A stretch of 64,000 bases of DNA from positions 1,302,001 to 1,366,000 of the forward strand of contig NZ_CP041656.2 of NCBI RefSeq assembly GCF_007290395.2. Reading direction: 5' to 3'. The stretch is from Bradyrhizobium cosmicum. GTDB lineage: Bacteria; Pseudomonadota; Alphaproteobacteria; Rhizobiales; Xanthobacteraceae. A model generated the notes under the pieces. The model was not told where the DNA came from and ran no database searches. It was given only the letters and a program-made list of their open reading frames with translations. The position numbers and the translations under genes are program-made. Positions 1 through 8,395 of this stretch are shown here, in pieces; position 1 is the stretch's first letter; every line of letters begins with the position of its first letter.

Positions 1-391
1 CGGTCTGCATCGTGTTGGCGGCAAGCGCCGGAAACCGTTCAATCAGTCGCGGCCAGGCCGAGGTCGGCCAGATCAGCACCACGCTGTCGTCGACCGCCAA
101 CGCCGTCGCCGGGTAGTGCGCGGCGCCGATCGCCATCGCCAGCCCGAACGTCTCGCCGGGCGCGACATAGCGCACCACGATCTGCTCGCCGGTCGGCGTG
201 GTCTTGGCCGCGCGGACATGGCCGTGCAGCAGCAGGAAGAAGGATTGCGCGTCGGCGCCCTGCTCGAAGATGGCGGTGTTCTTAGGGTAGCGCGCCGAAC
301 GCGCCTCGCGCAGGATCTCGTCGAGATCGTCCGGCTTGACGCCTTCGAACAGCGGCAAATGCGCAACCAGCGATGTGTCGACCTTGGCCAT
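1..391 (-). CDS. nnrR: Crp/Fnr-family regulator, NnrR-like (3' end cut by window edge)
   Basis: Reading leftward from an ATG at 391 gives 130 codons with no stop before the window edge, so only the N-terminal part is present. It begins MAKVDTSLVAHLPLFEG and continues with a cyclic-nucleotide-binding-type beta-roll, including a FFLLLHGHVRAAK strand and a YVAPGETFG turn typical of Crp/Fnr sensors. No N-terminal Cys cluster is visible, so it is not an Fe-S Fnr; the DNA-binding helix lies outside the window. It is divergent from nnrS across an NnrR-type palindrome, the usual arrangement for the NO-responsive regulator of denitrification genes. The NnrR name rests on this context. Confidence 0.75.
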   Translation of the reverse strand, partial: MAKVDTSLVAHLPLFEGVKPDDLDEILREARSARYPKNTAIFEQGADAQSFFLLLHGHVRAAKTTPTGEQIVVRYVAPGETFGLAMAIGAAHYPATALAVDDSVVLIWPTSAWPRLIERFPALAANTMQT

Positions 392-442
392 TCTGCCTCC
401 TTGGCGCTCGGGAGTGTGATGACACCTGCAATCGTCCTGGTG

Positions 443-484
443 TTTGCGATAGCGCAAAACGGATCGGCGGGGCGGCAGTATTTT
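443..484 (+). promoter_or_regulatory. NnrR-type box and -10 element for nnrS
   Basis: TTTGCG-ATAG-CGCAAA at 443-458 is a perfect palindrome containing the TTGCG-N4-CGCAA core known for NnrR-type regulators. A TATTTT at 479-484 lies 31 bp from the box centre, fitting activation from about -41.5. The nnrS ATG is 70 bp from the box centre. The box is also 52-67 bp upstream of the divergent regulator, so autoregulation is possible. Seen in sequence; function inferred. Confidence 0.75.
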
Positions 485-520
485 TCCAGCCAACGGTCTG
501 AATTCACAGGAGTTGCTTCC

Positions 521-1732
521 ATGGCTGGCGCTCGACCCCGCAAATTTGAGGGCTGGCCGCTGTTTGCGAACAGCTTTCGGCCCTTTTTCCTGCTCGCAGC
601 GATCCAGGCAGGGCTGTCCATCCTGGCCTGGTTGCCAATGTTCTACGGTGAATTGTCGGTGGCATCCGCTTTCGCGCCGCGTGACTGGCACGTTCACGAA
701 ATGCTCTTTGGTTTCCTGCCGGCGGTGATCACGGGATTCCTGTTCACAGCGATTCCGAACTGGACCGGGCGGTTGCCGATTCAGGGGACGTCGCTGGGTG
801 CGTTGCTGATGGTGTGGCTCGCCGGTCGTCTCGCGGTGACGTTGTCCGCGGATATTGGCTGGGCGTTCGCGCTTGCTGTCGATGCCGCGTTCCTGGCGCT
901 GGTCGTCGCCGCCGCCACGCGTGAAATCATCGCGGGCGGCAATTGGCGCAATCTGCCCGTGGTGGTGCTCGTGCTGGTGCTGCTCGCCGGCAATGTTGCC
1001 TTTCATCTCGAGGCGCATTTCGAAGGCGCGGCCGATGTCAGCATCCGCGTCGGCATCGGCGTGGTGGTGCTGATGATCTCGCTGATCGGCGGCCGCATCA
1101 TCCCAAGCTTCACCCGCAACTGGCTGGTCAAGTTCAATCCCGGCCGCCTGCCGGTGCCGTTCGGACGGTTCGACGGCGCGGTGATTGGATGCAGCGCGCT
1201 CGCGCTCGTTGCGTGGATCGTGGCGCCGTTGAATGTGGTCACCGGCGTGGTGATGGCCTTGGTCGGGGTGCTGCATCTGGTGCGGCTCGCGCGCTGGGCC
1301 GGCGATCGCACCACGCGGGAACGCCTGCTGCTGATCCTGCATGTCGGTTATGTCTTCGTGCCGCTCGGTTTCATCCTGCATGCCTTGGCTGTCTTCGGTG
1401 TGCTGCTGCCGAGTGCCGGCATCCATGCCTGGATGGCGGGCGCGGCCGGAACCATGACGCTCGCGGTGATGACGCGCGCGAGCCTCGGCCACACCGGACA
1501 GGCCTTGACGGCCTCGCCCGCGACGCAGGGAATCTACGCCGCGATCATCATCGCGGCGCTGGCGCGCGTCGCTGCGGTGGCGTTGCCGGCGCACAGCGAT
1601 GTGCTGCTGCACGTCGCCGCCTGCGGCTGGGTCGTCGCGTTCCTCGGCTTTGCGATCGCATTCGGCCCGCTCCTCGCCGGCAGCCGCCGACGCGCACTTG
1701 CCATCATGGGCGTGCCCGCCCCGGCGCGCTGA
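521..1732 (+). CDS. nnrS: NnrS family heme-copper membrane protein
   Basis: 403-residue polytopic membrane protein with roughly twelve hydrophobic segments. The N-terminus carries the family pattern WPLFANSFRPFFLLAA, then HEMLFGFLPAVITGFLFTAIPNWTG, with His residues expected to bind heme and copper. NnrS proteins relieve nitric oxide stress and accompany denitrification genes. The ATG at 521 follows CAGGAG at 507-512 and starts the family-like sequence; an upstream in-frame extension has no such support. The NnrR-type box upstream fits NO control. The gene ends 2 bp from the convergent AraC-type gene, leaving no room for a terminator between them. Confidence 0.93.
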   Translation: MAGARPRKFEGWPLFANSFRPFFLLAAIQAGLSILAWLPMFYGELSVASAFAPRDWHVHEMLFGFLPAVITGFLFTAIPNWTGRLPIQGTSLGALLMVWLAGRLAVTLSADIGWAFALAVDAAFLALVVAAATREIIAGGNWRNLPVVVLVLVLLAGNVAFHLEAHFEGAADVSIRVGIGVVVLMISLIGGRIIPSFTRNWLVKFNPGRLPVPFGRFDGAVIGCSALALVAWIVAPLNVVTGVVMALVGVLHLVRLARWAGDRTTRERLLLILHVGYVFVPLGFILHALAVFGVLLPSAGIHAWMAGAAGTMTLAVMTRASLGHTGQALTASPATQGIYAAIIIAALARVAAVALPAHSDVLLHVAACGWVVAFLGFAIAFGPLLAGSRRRALAIMGVPAPAR

Positions 1733-1734
1733 GG

Positions 1735-2772
1735 TTAAGCCGCGGTCGCGGAGGGGAGGCCGGCCGGCTTTGCCAGCGGTCGCACGCCCTTACGCCATGC
1801 GGTGATGGTGCAGCCGAACCGGCTGCGGAACCAGCGGGCCATTGCGCTCTGCGCGGAGAAGCCGAGCTGCACGGCAATGTCAGCCAGCGGCCGGCCGGGA
1901 TCGTCGATCAACTCGACCACGAGGTCGGCGCGCTGCGCGTCGAGGATGTCCGAGAAGCTGGTACCGGCTTCGGCGAGATGACGGTGGATGGTGCGGCGGG
2001 TGCAGGCGAGGTGCTCGGCGACGCGCTCGACCGTGCAGTCGCCGCTTGCGAGCAGTCGGCGCACGACCTCGTCGACCTTCTCTTCCCAGCTTGCGGGCCG
2101 GTTCTGGATCGCCTCGATGCGCTTGCGCAGATAGCTCGCGATCAACGGATGCGCGCTCGGAATCCGGCGCTCCATGTCGTGCGCCGACAGCAGGATCGCA
2201 TCTTCATCGGCATTGAAGGCGACGTGGCAGCCGAAAAAGTCGCGGTAGCGTTTGCGGTCGCGTGGCGGCGGATAATGCAGATGGACCTCCAGCGGCCGCC
2301 AATCGCTGCCGAACAGCGACTGGATGATGCGATGGATGCTGCCCAGCGCCATGTCGATCGACTGGCGCGGCGCGCTCGGCTGCCGGCCGCGCAGATGCAG
2401 CGTGACGGTCACAGTCTGCTTGTTGCGGGTGATGTCGAGCTTCATGCCGTCGTGATGGACATGGATGAAGCGCGAGAACGCCTCGATCGCTTCGCCAACC
2501 GTGGCCTGCTCGCGCACGATCAGTCCGACTGCGCCGAAATTGGTCAGCCCGCCGCGCTCGGCGAGCCGCAAGCCGAAATCTTCGGCACCGGACGCCTCTG
2601 CCGACAACTCCAGCAGGCGACGCAGGCTGGCCACGGCAATGGGCGTATCGGGCTTGTCGAGGCAGGCCAGCGGCAACCTGACCTTGCGCATCATCTGTTT
2701 GGGGTCGAGCCCGACCGACCGGGCGACATCCGGGTAGTAGCTCAAGCCTGCGCTGCGAATGAGGTCGGTCAT
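1735..2772 (-). CDS. AraC-family transcriptional regulator with N-terminal arabinose-binding-like domain
   Basis: 345 residues. The first 200 or so match the fold of OruR/ArgR-like AraC regulators (SAGLSYYPDVARSVGLD start, LTNFGAVGLIVREQATVGEA in the middle). The C-terminal 100 residues hold two helix-turn-helix motifs: one around CTVERVAEHLACTRRTIHRHL and one around PLADIAVQLGFSAQSAMARWF. The ATG at 2772 is preceded by AGGAG. The effector is unknown; relatives often sense amino acids or small metabolites. It is divergent from a FixJ-like gene, and a TGTCCCGA direct repeat lies between them. Confidence 0.9.
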   Translation of the reverse strand: MTDLIRSAGLSYYPDVARSVGLDPKQMMRKVRLPLACLDKPDTPIAVASLRRLLELSAEASGAEDFGLRLAERGGLTNFGAVGLIVREQATVGEAIEAFSRFIHVHHDGMKLDITRNKQTVTVTLHLRGRQPSAPRQSIDMALGSIHRIIQSLFGSDWRPLEVHLHYPPPRDRKRYRDFFGCHVAFNADEDAILLSAHDMERRIPSAHPLIASYLRKRIEAIQNRPASWEEKVDEVVRRLLASGDCTVERVAEHLACTRRTIHRHLAEAGTSFSDILDAQRADLVVELIDDPGRPLADIAVQLGFSAQSAMARWFRSRFGCTITAWRKGVRPLAKPAGLPSATAA

Positions 2773-2802
2773 GCCACCGCTCCTGCCAGCCGTTTCCGCA
2801 GA

Positions 2803-2831
2803 TGTCCCGAAATGTAAAGTTTCTGTCCCGA
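2803..2831. promoter_or_regulatory. TGTCCCGA direct repeat, candidate AraC-type operator
   Basis: TGTCCCGA occurs at 2803-2810 and again at 2824-2831, in the same orientation, 21 bp start to start (two helical turns). AraC-family proteins typically bind such half-site pairs. It sits 31 bp upstream of the AraC-type start and about 150 bp from the divergent FixJ-like gene. Binding is inferred. Confidence 0.4.
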
Positions 2832-2977
2832 TCCGTCAAATCCGGGAACAGGACGGAACATACATAAGGGAAAGCGAAGCACTTGGCGCGAATGCCGTGC
2901 TCCATGACGGCGCAGCAGGGCGGTGGGCCCCGCGGTCGTCTCTTACCATTTGACCAAGACATTATTGGATCGGGACT

Positions 2978-3598
2978 ATGCCGGGGAACATGCTTTCCAA
3001 GGGTGAGGTATTCGTCATCGACACCGACGCCGCCTCCCGCGAACAACTGTCCACGGCGCTCCAGCAGGGCGCCTATGACGTGATTTGCTTCGCCGACGGT
3101 GCTTCGCTGTTGTCGGAAGCCAGGACACGGATGCCGGCGTGCGTGCTGCTGGAAATGCCGCCCGATCGTTCGGCGCTCGACGTGCTCAAGCGGCTGCGTG
3201 AAGAAAACTGCATGGCGCCGGTGCTGGTGACCTCGGCGAATGGCAGCATCGCCATGGCCGTCGACGCAATCAAGAGCGGCGCCGCCGACTTCATCGAGAA
3301 GCCGTTCCGCACCCACGACGTCGTTGATCGGATCGATGCCGCAATCGACGAATCCGCGCAGCCCGACTCCAGCCGGCAGCGCTGGTTGCCAGGCTGCGAG
3401 CCGCTGACCGAGCGCGAAGGCGACGTGCTCGAGCACCTTGCCGCAGGCCTCACCAACAAGGAGATTGCCCGGCGCATGCATCTGAGTGCACGGACGGTCG
3501 AAGGCTACCGCGCCAGCATCCTGAAGAAGGCCGGCGCGAGGAATGTGACAGATCTGCTCCGCCGTATCTTCGGCCAAGGCGCGCCCACCCAGGCTTAG
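2978..3598 (+). CDS. FixJ/NarL-like response regulator lacking the phospho-acceptor Asp
   Basis: 206 residues: receiver-like domain at about 10-125 and a LuxR-type helix-turn-helix at about 140-200 (LTEREGDVLEHLAAGLTNKE, then RTVEGYRASILKKAGARN). Aligned by eye with FixJ, the phosphorylated Asp is Glu59 (VLLEMP in place of VSDVRMP-type), and the second residue of the acidic pair is Thr16 (VIDTDAASR). The conserved Thr85 and Lys108 (EKPF) remain. Phosphorylation by a kinase is therefore doubtful; Glu may mimic the active state. A second ATG at 2990 is also a possible start. No histidine kinase is adjacent. Confidence 0.88.
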   Translation: MPGNMLSKGEVFVIDTDAASREQLSTALQQGAYDVICFADGASLLSEARTRMPACVLLEMPPDRSALDVLKRLREENCMAPVLVTSANGSIAMAVDAIKSGAADFIEKPFRTHDVVDRIDAAIDESAQPDSSRQRWLPGCEPLTEREGDVLEHLAAGLTNKEIARRMHLSARTVEGYRASILKKAGARNVTDLLRRIFGQGAPTQA

Positions 3599-3770
3599 GA
3601 ATTCCGCCGCGGGACGATAGCACGTTCTGCGGCCTTGCTGCCGCCGCGGCGGCGCCCCACGGAAACCCTAATCGAACCAGTTCCTTCCCTGCCGCGTCCA
3701 ACCATGTTGGCGAGGCATTTGATCGCGCGCGTCCGGCTGGCGGCGCGGCGAGACGGCAGGAGGGACTTTT

Positions 3771-5441
3771 ATGCGCATCACCACAAAATGGATGGCAACG
3801 ACAGGCCTGGTCTTGGTGACCACGGCATTCGCGTTGCCGTCATGGGCCGCCGACGTGGATACCAGTTCGGCCATCGACGCCGTCACGGTCTATCCGGATG
3901 GCGCCACCGTCACCCGCGTCATCGCGCTGGATCTAGCCTCCGGCGACAGCACGCTGGTCGCCAGGGATTTTCCGTTGTCGCTCGATCCGTCCTCCCTCCG
4001 GGTCGAAGGCGAGGCGGGCGCCAAGCTTACCATCGGCACGATCGACGCGCGGCCGCCGCGCGCGGCGCCGCCGGTCAACCTGCCCGAGCTCGACAAGCGC
4101 ATCGAAGCGCTGAAGGACCAGCGCGCCGACCTGCAAGGCACGATCGATTCCGCAAATGCGCGGCGCAAATTCGCACAACACTTTGCCGAAGCCTCTCCCG
4201 CCGGTCTCGGCGACAAGGGCGAGGCGCGGCCCATCACCGAATGGCGCGCGGCCTTTGCTGCGGTCGCCGAGGAAATCGCGACCGCCGACACCGCGATCCG
4301 CGATGCCGCGCGAAAGCAGCGCGAGATCGATCGCCAACTCGCGCAGCTCGAAGCCGAGCGCTCCGCCAAGCCGCCGAGCAAGCTCGAGGTGCGGATCGAC
4401 GTTGCTTCGGCCGCTGCAACGAAGGCGACACTGCGGGTCACCTATGCCGTGCGCAACGCGCGCTGGATGCCGCTCTATGATGCCCGGCTCGACACCGGCG
4501 CCAAGGACCGCAAGCCGCAGCTCGAGCTGGTCCGCCGTGCCGAGGTCACGCAATCGACCGGCGAGGACTGGTCCAACGTCACGCTCGGCGTCTCCACGGT
4601 TCGCATCGCCCGAGGCGGCAGCGCGCCGGAGTTGGGCTCGCTGGTGGCGCAATATCCGCAACCGCCGAGGCCAATGGCGCTCGGCGCAGCCTCAGAGCTG
4701 GCTCGGCCCGCCCCAATGACGCGTCAAGCACAATCGCCCGCCATGGCCAAAGTCGCGGACGCGCTCGAGCGCGTCGACGAGCAGCAGGCCATTGCGGAGA
4801 TCGGCGACTTCCAGGCCACCTTCAAGATTCCCGGTCGTGTCAGCCTTGGCGCCGCCGACGGCGCCAAGGCCCTGCGCATCGGTTCGATGAACGTGCCTGC
4901 CGATCTTGCGGTGCGCGCCGCGCCGGTGATGGACCCCACCGCCTTCCTCGAAGCCAGCTTCAAGCAGACGGATGAGGCAGCGCTGCTGCCGGGCAAGGTC
5001 GCGATCTATCGTGACGGCGTCTTCGTCGGTCGCGGCAAGATTTCGGCCTCGGCCAAGGACGATATCGTGCGGCTCGGTTTCGGTGCCGACGACAAGATCA
5101 AGATCGAACGCGCCGTGCTCAAGCGCAACGAAGGTTCGGCCGGCCTGCTCGTCACGACGTCGAAGACCGACGAGCGATCGTTCAAGACCACCATCCGCAA
5201 CGGTCACGACTTCCCGATCAAGGTCGCGATCGAGGATCAGCTGCCGGTCAGCGAGAACGAGGACATCGTCGTCGAGATGCTGCCCGCGACCACGACGCCG
5301 ACCGCGAGCAACATCCGCGACAAGCGCGGCGTGCTGGAATGGTCGTTCGATGCCAAGCCAGGCGAGGTCAAGGATATCAACTTCGCCTGGCGCATCCGCT
5401 GGCCGAAGGACAAGAGCATGGTGATCGTGCCGGCGGGGTAG
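3771..5441 (+). CDS. Mucoidy inhibitor MuiA-like protein, DUF4140/DUF4139
   Basis: 556 residues with a Sec signal peptide ending near AADVDT (about residue 27), so exported to the periplasm. The N-terminal part (AIDAVTVYPDGATVTRV) is the DUF4140 region. A likely coiled coil follows at about 105-205 (LDKRIEALKDQRADLQG, then KQREIDRQLAQLEAE). The C-terminal DUF4139 region contains VTYAVRNARWMPLYDARLD. The biochemical function of this family is not known; some members affect mucoidy. The ATG at 3771 has a strong CAGGAGGG ribosome site. It converges on hmuV with an inverted repeat between. Confidence 0.85.
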   Translation: MRITTKWMATTGLVLVTTAFALPSWAADVDTSSAIDAVTVYPDGATVTRVIALDLASGDSTLVARDFPLSLDPSSLRVEGEAGAKLTIGTIDARPPRAAPPVNLPELDKRIEALKDQRADLQGTIDSANARRKFAQHFAEASPAGLGDKGEARPITEWRAAFAAVAEEIATADTAIRDAARKQREIDRQLAQLEAERSAKPPSKLEVRIDVASAAATKATLRVTYAVRNARWMPLYDARLDTGAKDRKPQLELVRRAEVTQSTGEDWSNVTLGVSTVRIARGGSAPELGSLVAQYPQPPRPMALGAASELARPAPMTRQAQSPAMAKVADALERVDEQQAIAEIGDFQATFKIPGRVSLGAADGAKALRIGSMNVPADLAVRAAPVMDPTAFLEASFKQTDEAALLPGKVAIYRDGVFVGRGKISASAKDDIVRLGFGADDKIKIERAVLKRNEGSAGLLVTTSKTDERSFKTTIRNGHDFPIKVAIEDQLPVSENEDIVVEMLPATTTPTASNIRDKRGVLEWSFDAKPGEVKDINFAWRIRWPKDKSMVIVPAG

Positions 5442-5461
5442 ACTGCCAGCCACGCAGGAAG

Positions 5462-5580
5462 TGCGCTCCCTCTCCCGCTTGCGGGAGAGGGCCGGGGTGA
5501 GGGCTCTTTCCTCTGGGGGAGTCTTCGTTGTTGAAACACCCTCTCCCCAGCCCTCCCCCGCAAGCGGGGGAGGGAGCGCA
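5462..5580. repeat. Large intergenic inverted repeat, G/C-tract palindromic family A
   Basis: The ends TGCGCTCCCTCTCCCGCTTGC and GCAAGCGGGGGAGGGAGCGCA pair almost perfectly across about 75 bp, and each arm also holds its own CCCGC-TTGC-GGG-type hairpin. It fills the gap between two convergent genes, so the transcript would form a long stem able to act as a bidirectional terminator. A related copy lies at 14325-14466. Confidence 0.75.
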
Positions 5581-5583
5581 CCG

Positions 5584-6387
5584 TCACAGCGGTTGCACCA
5601 CCGCCCGCATCGACTGCGGCAGCACGTACGGCACGCCGTCCTCGGCCTGGTGCACCACGGCGTCGATCTCGAAGATGTCGCGGATGGTCTTGCTCGTGAC
5701 GACGTCCGCACGCGGACCGTCGGCGGCGAGCCTGCCTCCGTTCAGCACGACAAGCCGGTCGGCGAAGCGGATCGCCAGGTTGAGGTCGTGCAGGATCGCG
5801 ATCACGGCGGTGCCGCCGGCCGCGCGGCGGCGTGCGGCCTCGACGAGGTCGATCTGGTGGCGCAGATCGAGGCTCGAGGTCGGCTCGTCCAGCAGCAGCA
5901 GTCCCGGCCCGTGCTCGGCCTCGCCGCAGGAGAGCTGCACCAGCACGCGGGCAAAATGAGTGCGCTGCTGCTCACCGCCCGACAGCGTCGGCAATTGCCG
6001 TTCGCGAAAATGCTCCAGTCCCACCTCGTGCAGCGCGGCGTCCACCAGCCCGCCCGCCTCACGCAGGCTGCGATCGCCCGCGCCCATCAGCACGATCTCC
6101 TCGACGGTGAAGGGGAAGCTGACATTGATGTGCTGGGACAGCATCGCGCGCCGCGCCGCGAGCTCGCGCGGCTTGAAGCTGCCGATATCGCGTTGCTTCA
6201 GCCGCACCTCGCCCGCGTTCGGGCGGAGATCGCCGGAGAGCATCCGCAGCAGCGTCGACTTGCCGGCGCCGTTCGGGCCGATGATGGCGACCATCTCGCC
6301 GGCCCCCACAACCAGGCCGACGCCGTCGAGCAGCATCGCGCGGCCGGCGCGCTTGCTCAGGTTTCGCGCTTCGATCACGGCGCTCAT
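5584..6387 (-). CDS. hmuV: Heme ABC transporter ATP-binding protein HmuV
   Basis: 267-residue ABC ATPase. Walker A is GPNGAGKST (about residues 37-45), the Q-loop region contains MLSQHINVSFPFTVEE, the signature is TLSGGEQQRTHFARVL, Walker B is LLLLDEPTSSLD and the H-loop is ILHDLN. The MLSQ and LSGGEQQR context is typical of heme importers. It energises uptake of heme from periplasm to cytoplasm with HmuU and HmuT. Its ATG overlaps the hmuU stop (ATGA), so it is translationally coupled at the end of hemP-hmuTUV. Confidence 0.95.
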   Translation of the reverse strand: MSAVIEARNLSKRAGRAMLLDGVGLVVGAGEMVAIIGPNGAGKSTLLRMLSGDLRPNAGEVRLKQRDIGSFKPRELAARRAMLSQHINVSFPFTVEEIVLMGAGDRSLREAGGLVDAALHEVGLEHFRERQLPTLSGGEQQRTHFARVLVQLSCGEAEHGPGLLLLDEPTSSLDLRHQIDLVEAARRRAAGGTAVIAILHDLNLAIRFADRLVVLNGGRLAADGPRADVVTSKTIRDIFEIDAVVHQAEDGVPYVLPQSMRAVVQPL

Positions 6388-7439
6388 AGCGAGGCGAGCC
6401 CGCGCTGCCGCAGCAGGATGCCGAGGAAGACCGGCGCGCCGACCGCGGCGGTCAAGATGCCGATCGGCATTTCCGCCGGCGCCACGATGGTCCGCGCCAG
6501 CGTGTCGGCGCCGACCATGAGGGTGGCGCCTGATAGCACCGAGGCCGGCAGCAGCAGCCGATGGGTGGGGCCGATGACGAGGCGCAACAAATGCGGCACG
6601 ACGATGCCGACGAAGCCGATCACGCCGCTGATCGACACCGCGACCCCGGTCATGGCGGAGACCATGACGATCGAGATGCGCTTGAGACGTTCGACGTCGA
6701 CGCCGCCGTGAAAGGCGTCGGCTTCGCCGAGCACCAGCAAGTCAAGGCCGCGCGCAATGTACGTGCAGGCGCCAAGCCCGATGACGAGGACCGGTGCAAG
6801 CACGGCTGCCTTGGTCCAGGTGGCCCCGCTCATCGAGCCCAGCATCCAGAACGTGATGTCGCGAAGCTGGCGGTCATCGGCGATGAACACCAGCAAACCG
6901 ATTCCGGCATTGGCGATGGCGGTGATGGCGACGCCGGCCAGCAGGAAGATCGCGATCGAGGTTCGCCCGGCGCGGCTCGATATGCCGTACAGGAGCGCGG
7001 TGGTGACCAATGATCCCGCGAAGGCCGCCAGCGGCAACAGCTCGGTTTGAAGGAATCGGAAGGCCTCGCCAAAGCGCGAGTCGGTGAAAACGATCGCGCT
7101 TGCAGCCGCGAGCGCGCCACCGCTGGAGACGCCGACCAGGGCGGGGTCGGCGAGCGGATTGCGGAACAGCCCCTGCATGATCGCGCCGGCCGCGGCGAGC
7201 AGGCCGCCGACCATTGCGGTTGCCGCGATCCGGGGAATGCGGATCGACCACAGCACGAGCTGGTCGCGGGCCGTCATGGCATTCGCGGCGGCGTCCGAGA
7301 CGAGGCCCAATGCTGCAGGCAATCGCGAGAGTGGAATGCCCGCCGCACCGACGGTGAGGGCAACGATCCCTGTGGCTGCGAGCGCCGCAAGCAGCACCGG
7401 AATTGCGATCGCAGCGGACCGTCGTCCTGTGCCGCTCAT
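6384..7439 (-). CDS. hmuU: Heme ABC transporter permease HmuU (FecCD family)
   Basis: 351 residues with about nine to ten transmembrane helices. The FecCD-type motif LWSIRIPRIAATAMVGGLLAAAG, the QGLFRNPLADPALVGVSSG loop and GFVGIVVPHLLRL near the C-terminus identify a siderophore or heme permease. The frame is open far upstream, but the ATG at 7439 overlaps the hmuT stop by 4 bp (ATGA) and begins just before the first membrane helix, so this start is preferred. Confidence 0.95.
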   Translation of the reverse strand: MSGTGRRSAAIAIPVLLAALAATGIVALTVGAAGIPLSRLPAALGLVSDAAANAMTARDQLVLWSIRIPRIAATAMVGGLLAAAGAIMQGLFRNPLADPALVGVSSGGALAAASAIVFTDSRFGEAFRFLQTELLPLAAFAGSLVTTALLYGISSRAGRTSIAIFLLAGVAITAIANAGIGLLVFIADDRQLRDITFWMLGSMSGATWTKAAVLAPVLVIGLGACTYIARGLDLLVLGEADAFHGGVDVERLKRISIVMVSAMTGVAVSISGVIGFVGIVVPHLLRLVIGPTHRLLLPASVLSGATLMVGADTLARTIVAPAEMPIGILTAAVGAPVFLGILLRQRGLASL

Positions 7440-8389
7440 TGCCGGCAATTCGCCGCCGACAGGGACGAGGCGAACGTGCCACCCTGACCGGCCAATGCCG
7501 GATAGAGCTTGACGGAGAGGTCGCGTGCCGCCGCGGCCGTCCGCGGCCCGAAGCCGAGCAGATAGAGTCCGTCCATCGCAATGAAACTCTTGCTGGCGGC
7601 GACCGGTGTCAGTGCAAAGCCGGGATGGGTGTAGACCGCATCGGCCTGCAGCGAGTCCTTGCCGCGTTCGATCGACAGCACGACATCGGGTCTGGCCGTC
7701 ACGATCGCCTCGTCTCCGATATTCTTGTAGCCGTCGTAATCGTCGACCGCGTTGATGGCGCCGGCGAGCTGGATGATTTCGTCGGCCGCAGTCTTGTGGC
7801 CTGCGACCATCGCCCGCCCGTTCAGAAGCGACATCACGAACATCACACGAACCGGCTTCGTGACCTTGGCGCGCAGCGCGCGGAGCTGCGCCAGATCGGC
7901 GTCGACCGCCGTCGCCAGGCACTCGGCACGCCCATCGACACCCATGGCGTGACCGACCAGCTTGATTTTTTCGATCAGGCCTTGCTCGGAGAAGGTCTCC
8001 GGCACCAGCACCAGCGGCACCTTCGCCGTCTCCAGAATGTCCATGGTCTCGCGCGGGCCCGCTCCCTGGATCGCCAGGATCAGCGTCGGGTTGAGGCCGA
8101 GCACGCCCTCGGCCGAGATCTGGCGCATGTAGCCGACATTGGGTTTGTCGTGCAGCGCCGCCGCCGGATAGAGGCTAGTGGTGTCGACGCCGACCAGCCT
8201 GCTTTCGAGCCCGAGCGCATAAAGGATCTCGGTGATGGCGCCGCCGATCGAGACCGTCCGCGCGGCGTCGGCAACGGTGACATCGCGATTGCGCGCGTCA
8301 TGCACGGTGATGCCGGCAGCCTGCGCGGCGGAGGCGAGCGCGACCGTGCCCGATAACAGGAGGTTTGCGAGGGTGCGACAAAATGTCAT
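7436..8389 (-). CDS. hmuT: Periplasmic heme-binding protein HmuT
   Basis: 317 residues with a Sec signal peptide (LLLSGTVALASAAQAAG) followed by a class III periplasmic binding protein. It has the two lobes joined by one long helix, with LVGVDTTSLYPAAAL and KPNVGYMRQISAEGVLGLNP typical of heme and siderophore binders; the Tyr in LVGVDTTSLYP-type segments is the usual heme ligand. It delivers heme to HmuUV. The gene starts 6 bp after the hemP stop and overlaps hmuU by 4 bp, so all four genes are probably one transcript. Confidence 0.94.
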   Translation of the reverse strand: MTFCRTLANLLLSGTVALASAAQAAGITVHDARNRDVTVADAARTVSIGGAITEILYALGLESRLVGVDTTSLYPAAALHDKPNVGYMRQISAEGVLGLNPTLILAIQGAGPRETMDILETAKVPLVLVPETFSEQGLIEKIKLVGHAMGVDGRAECLATAVDADLAQLRALRAKVTKPVRVMFVMSLLNGRAMVAGHKTAADEIIQLAGAINAVDDYDGYKNIGDEAIVTARPDVVLSIERGKDSLQADAVYTHPGFALTPVAASKSFIAMDGLYLLGFGPRTAAAARDLSVKLYPALAGQGGTFASSLSAANCRQ

Positions 8390-8395
8390 TGCAGG

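Noticed and set aside
943..2817. Long open frame covering the 3' part of nnrS and the whole AraC-type gene region on the plus strand
   Set aside because: It is Arg/Ala/Gly-rich, has no ribosome site and no domain; it is the GC-skewed shadow of two real genes.
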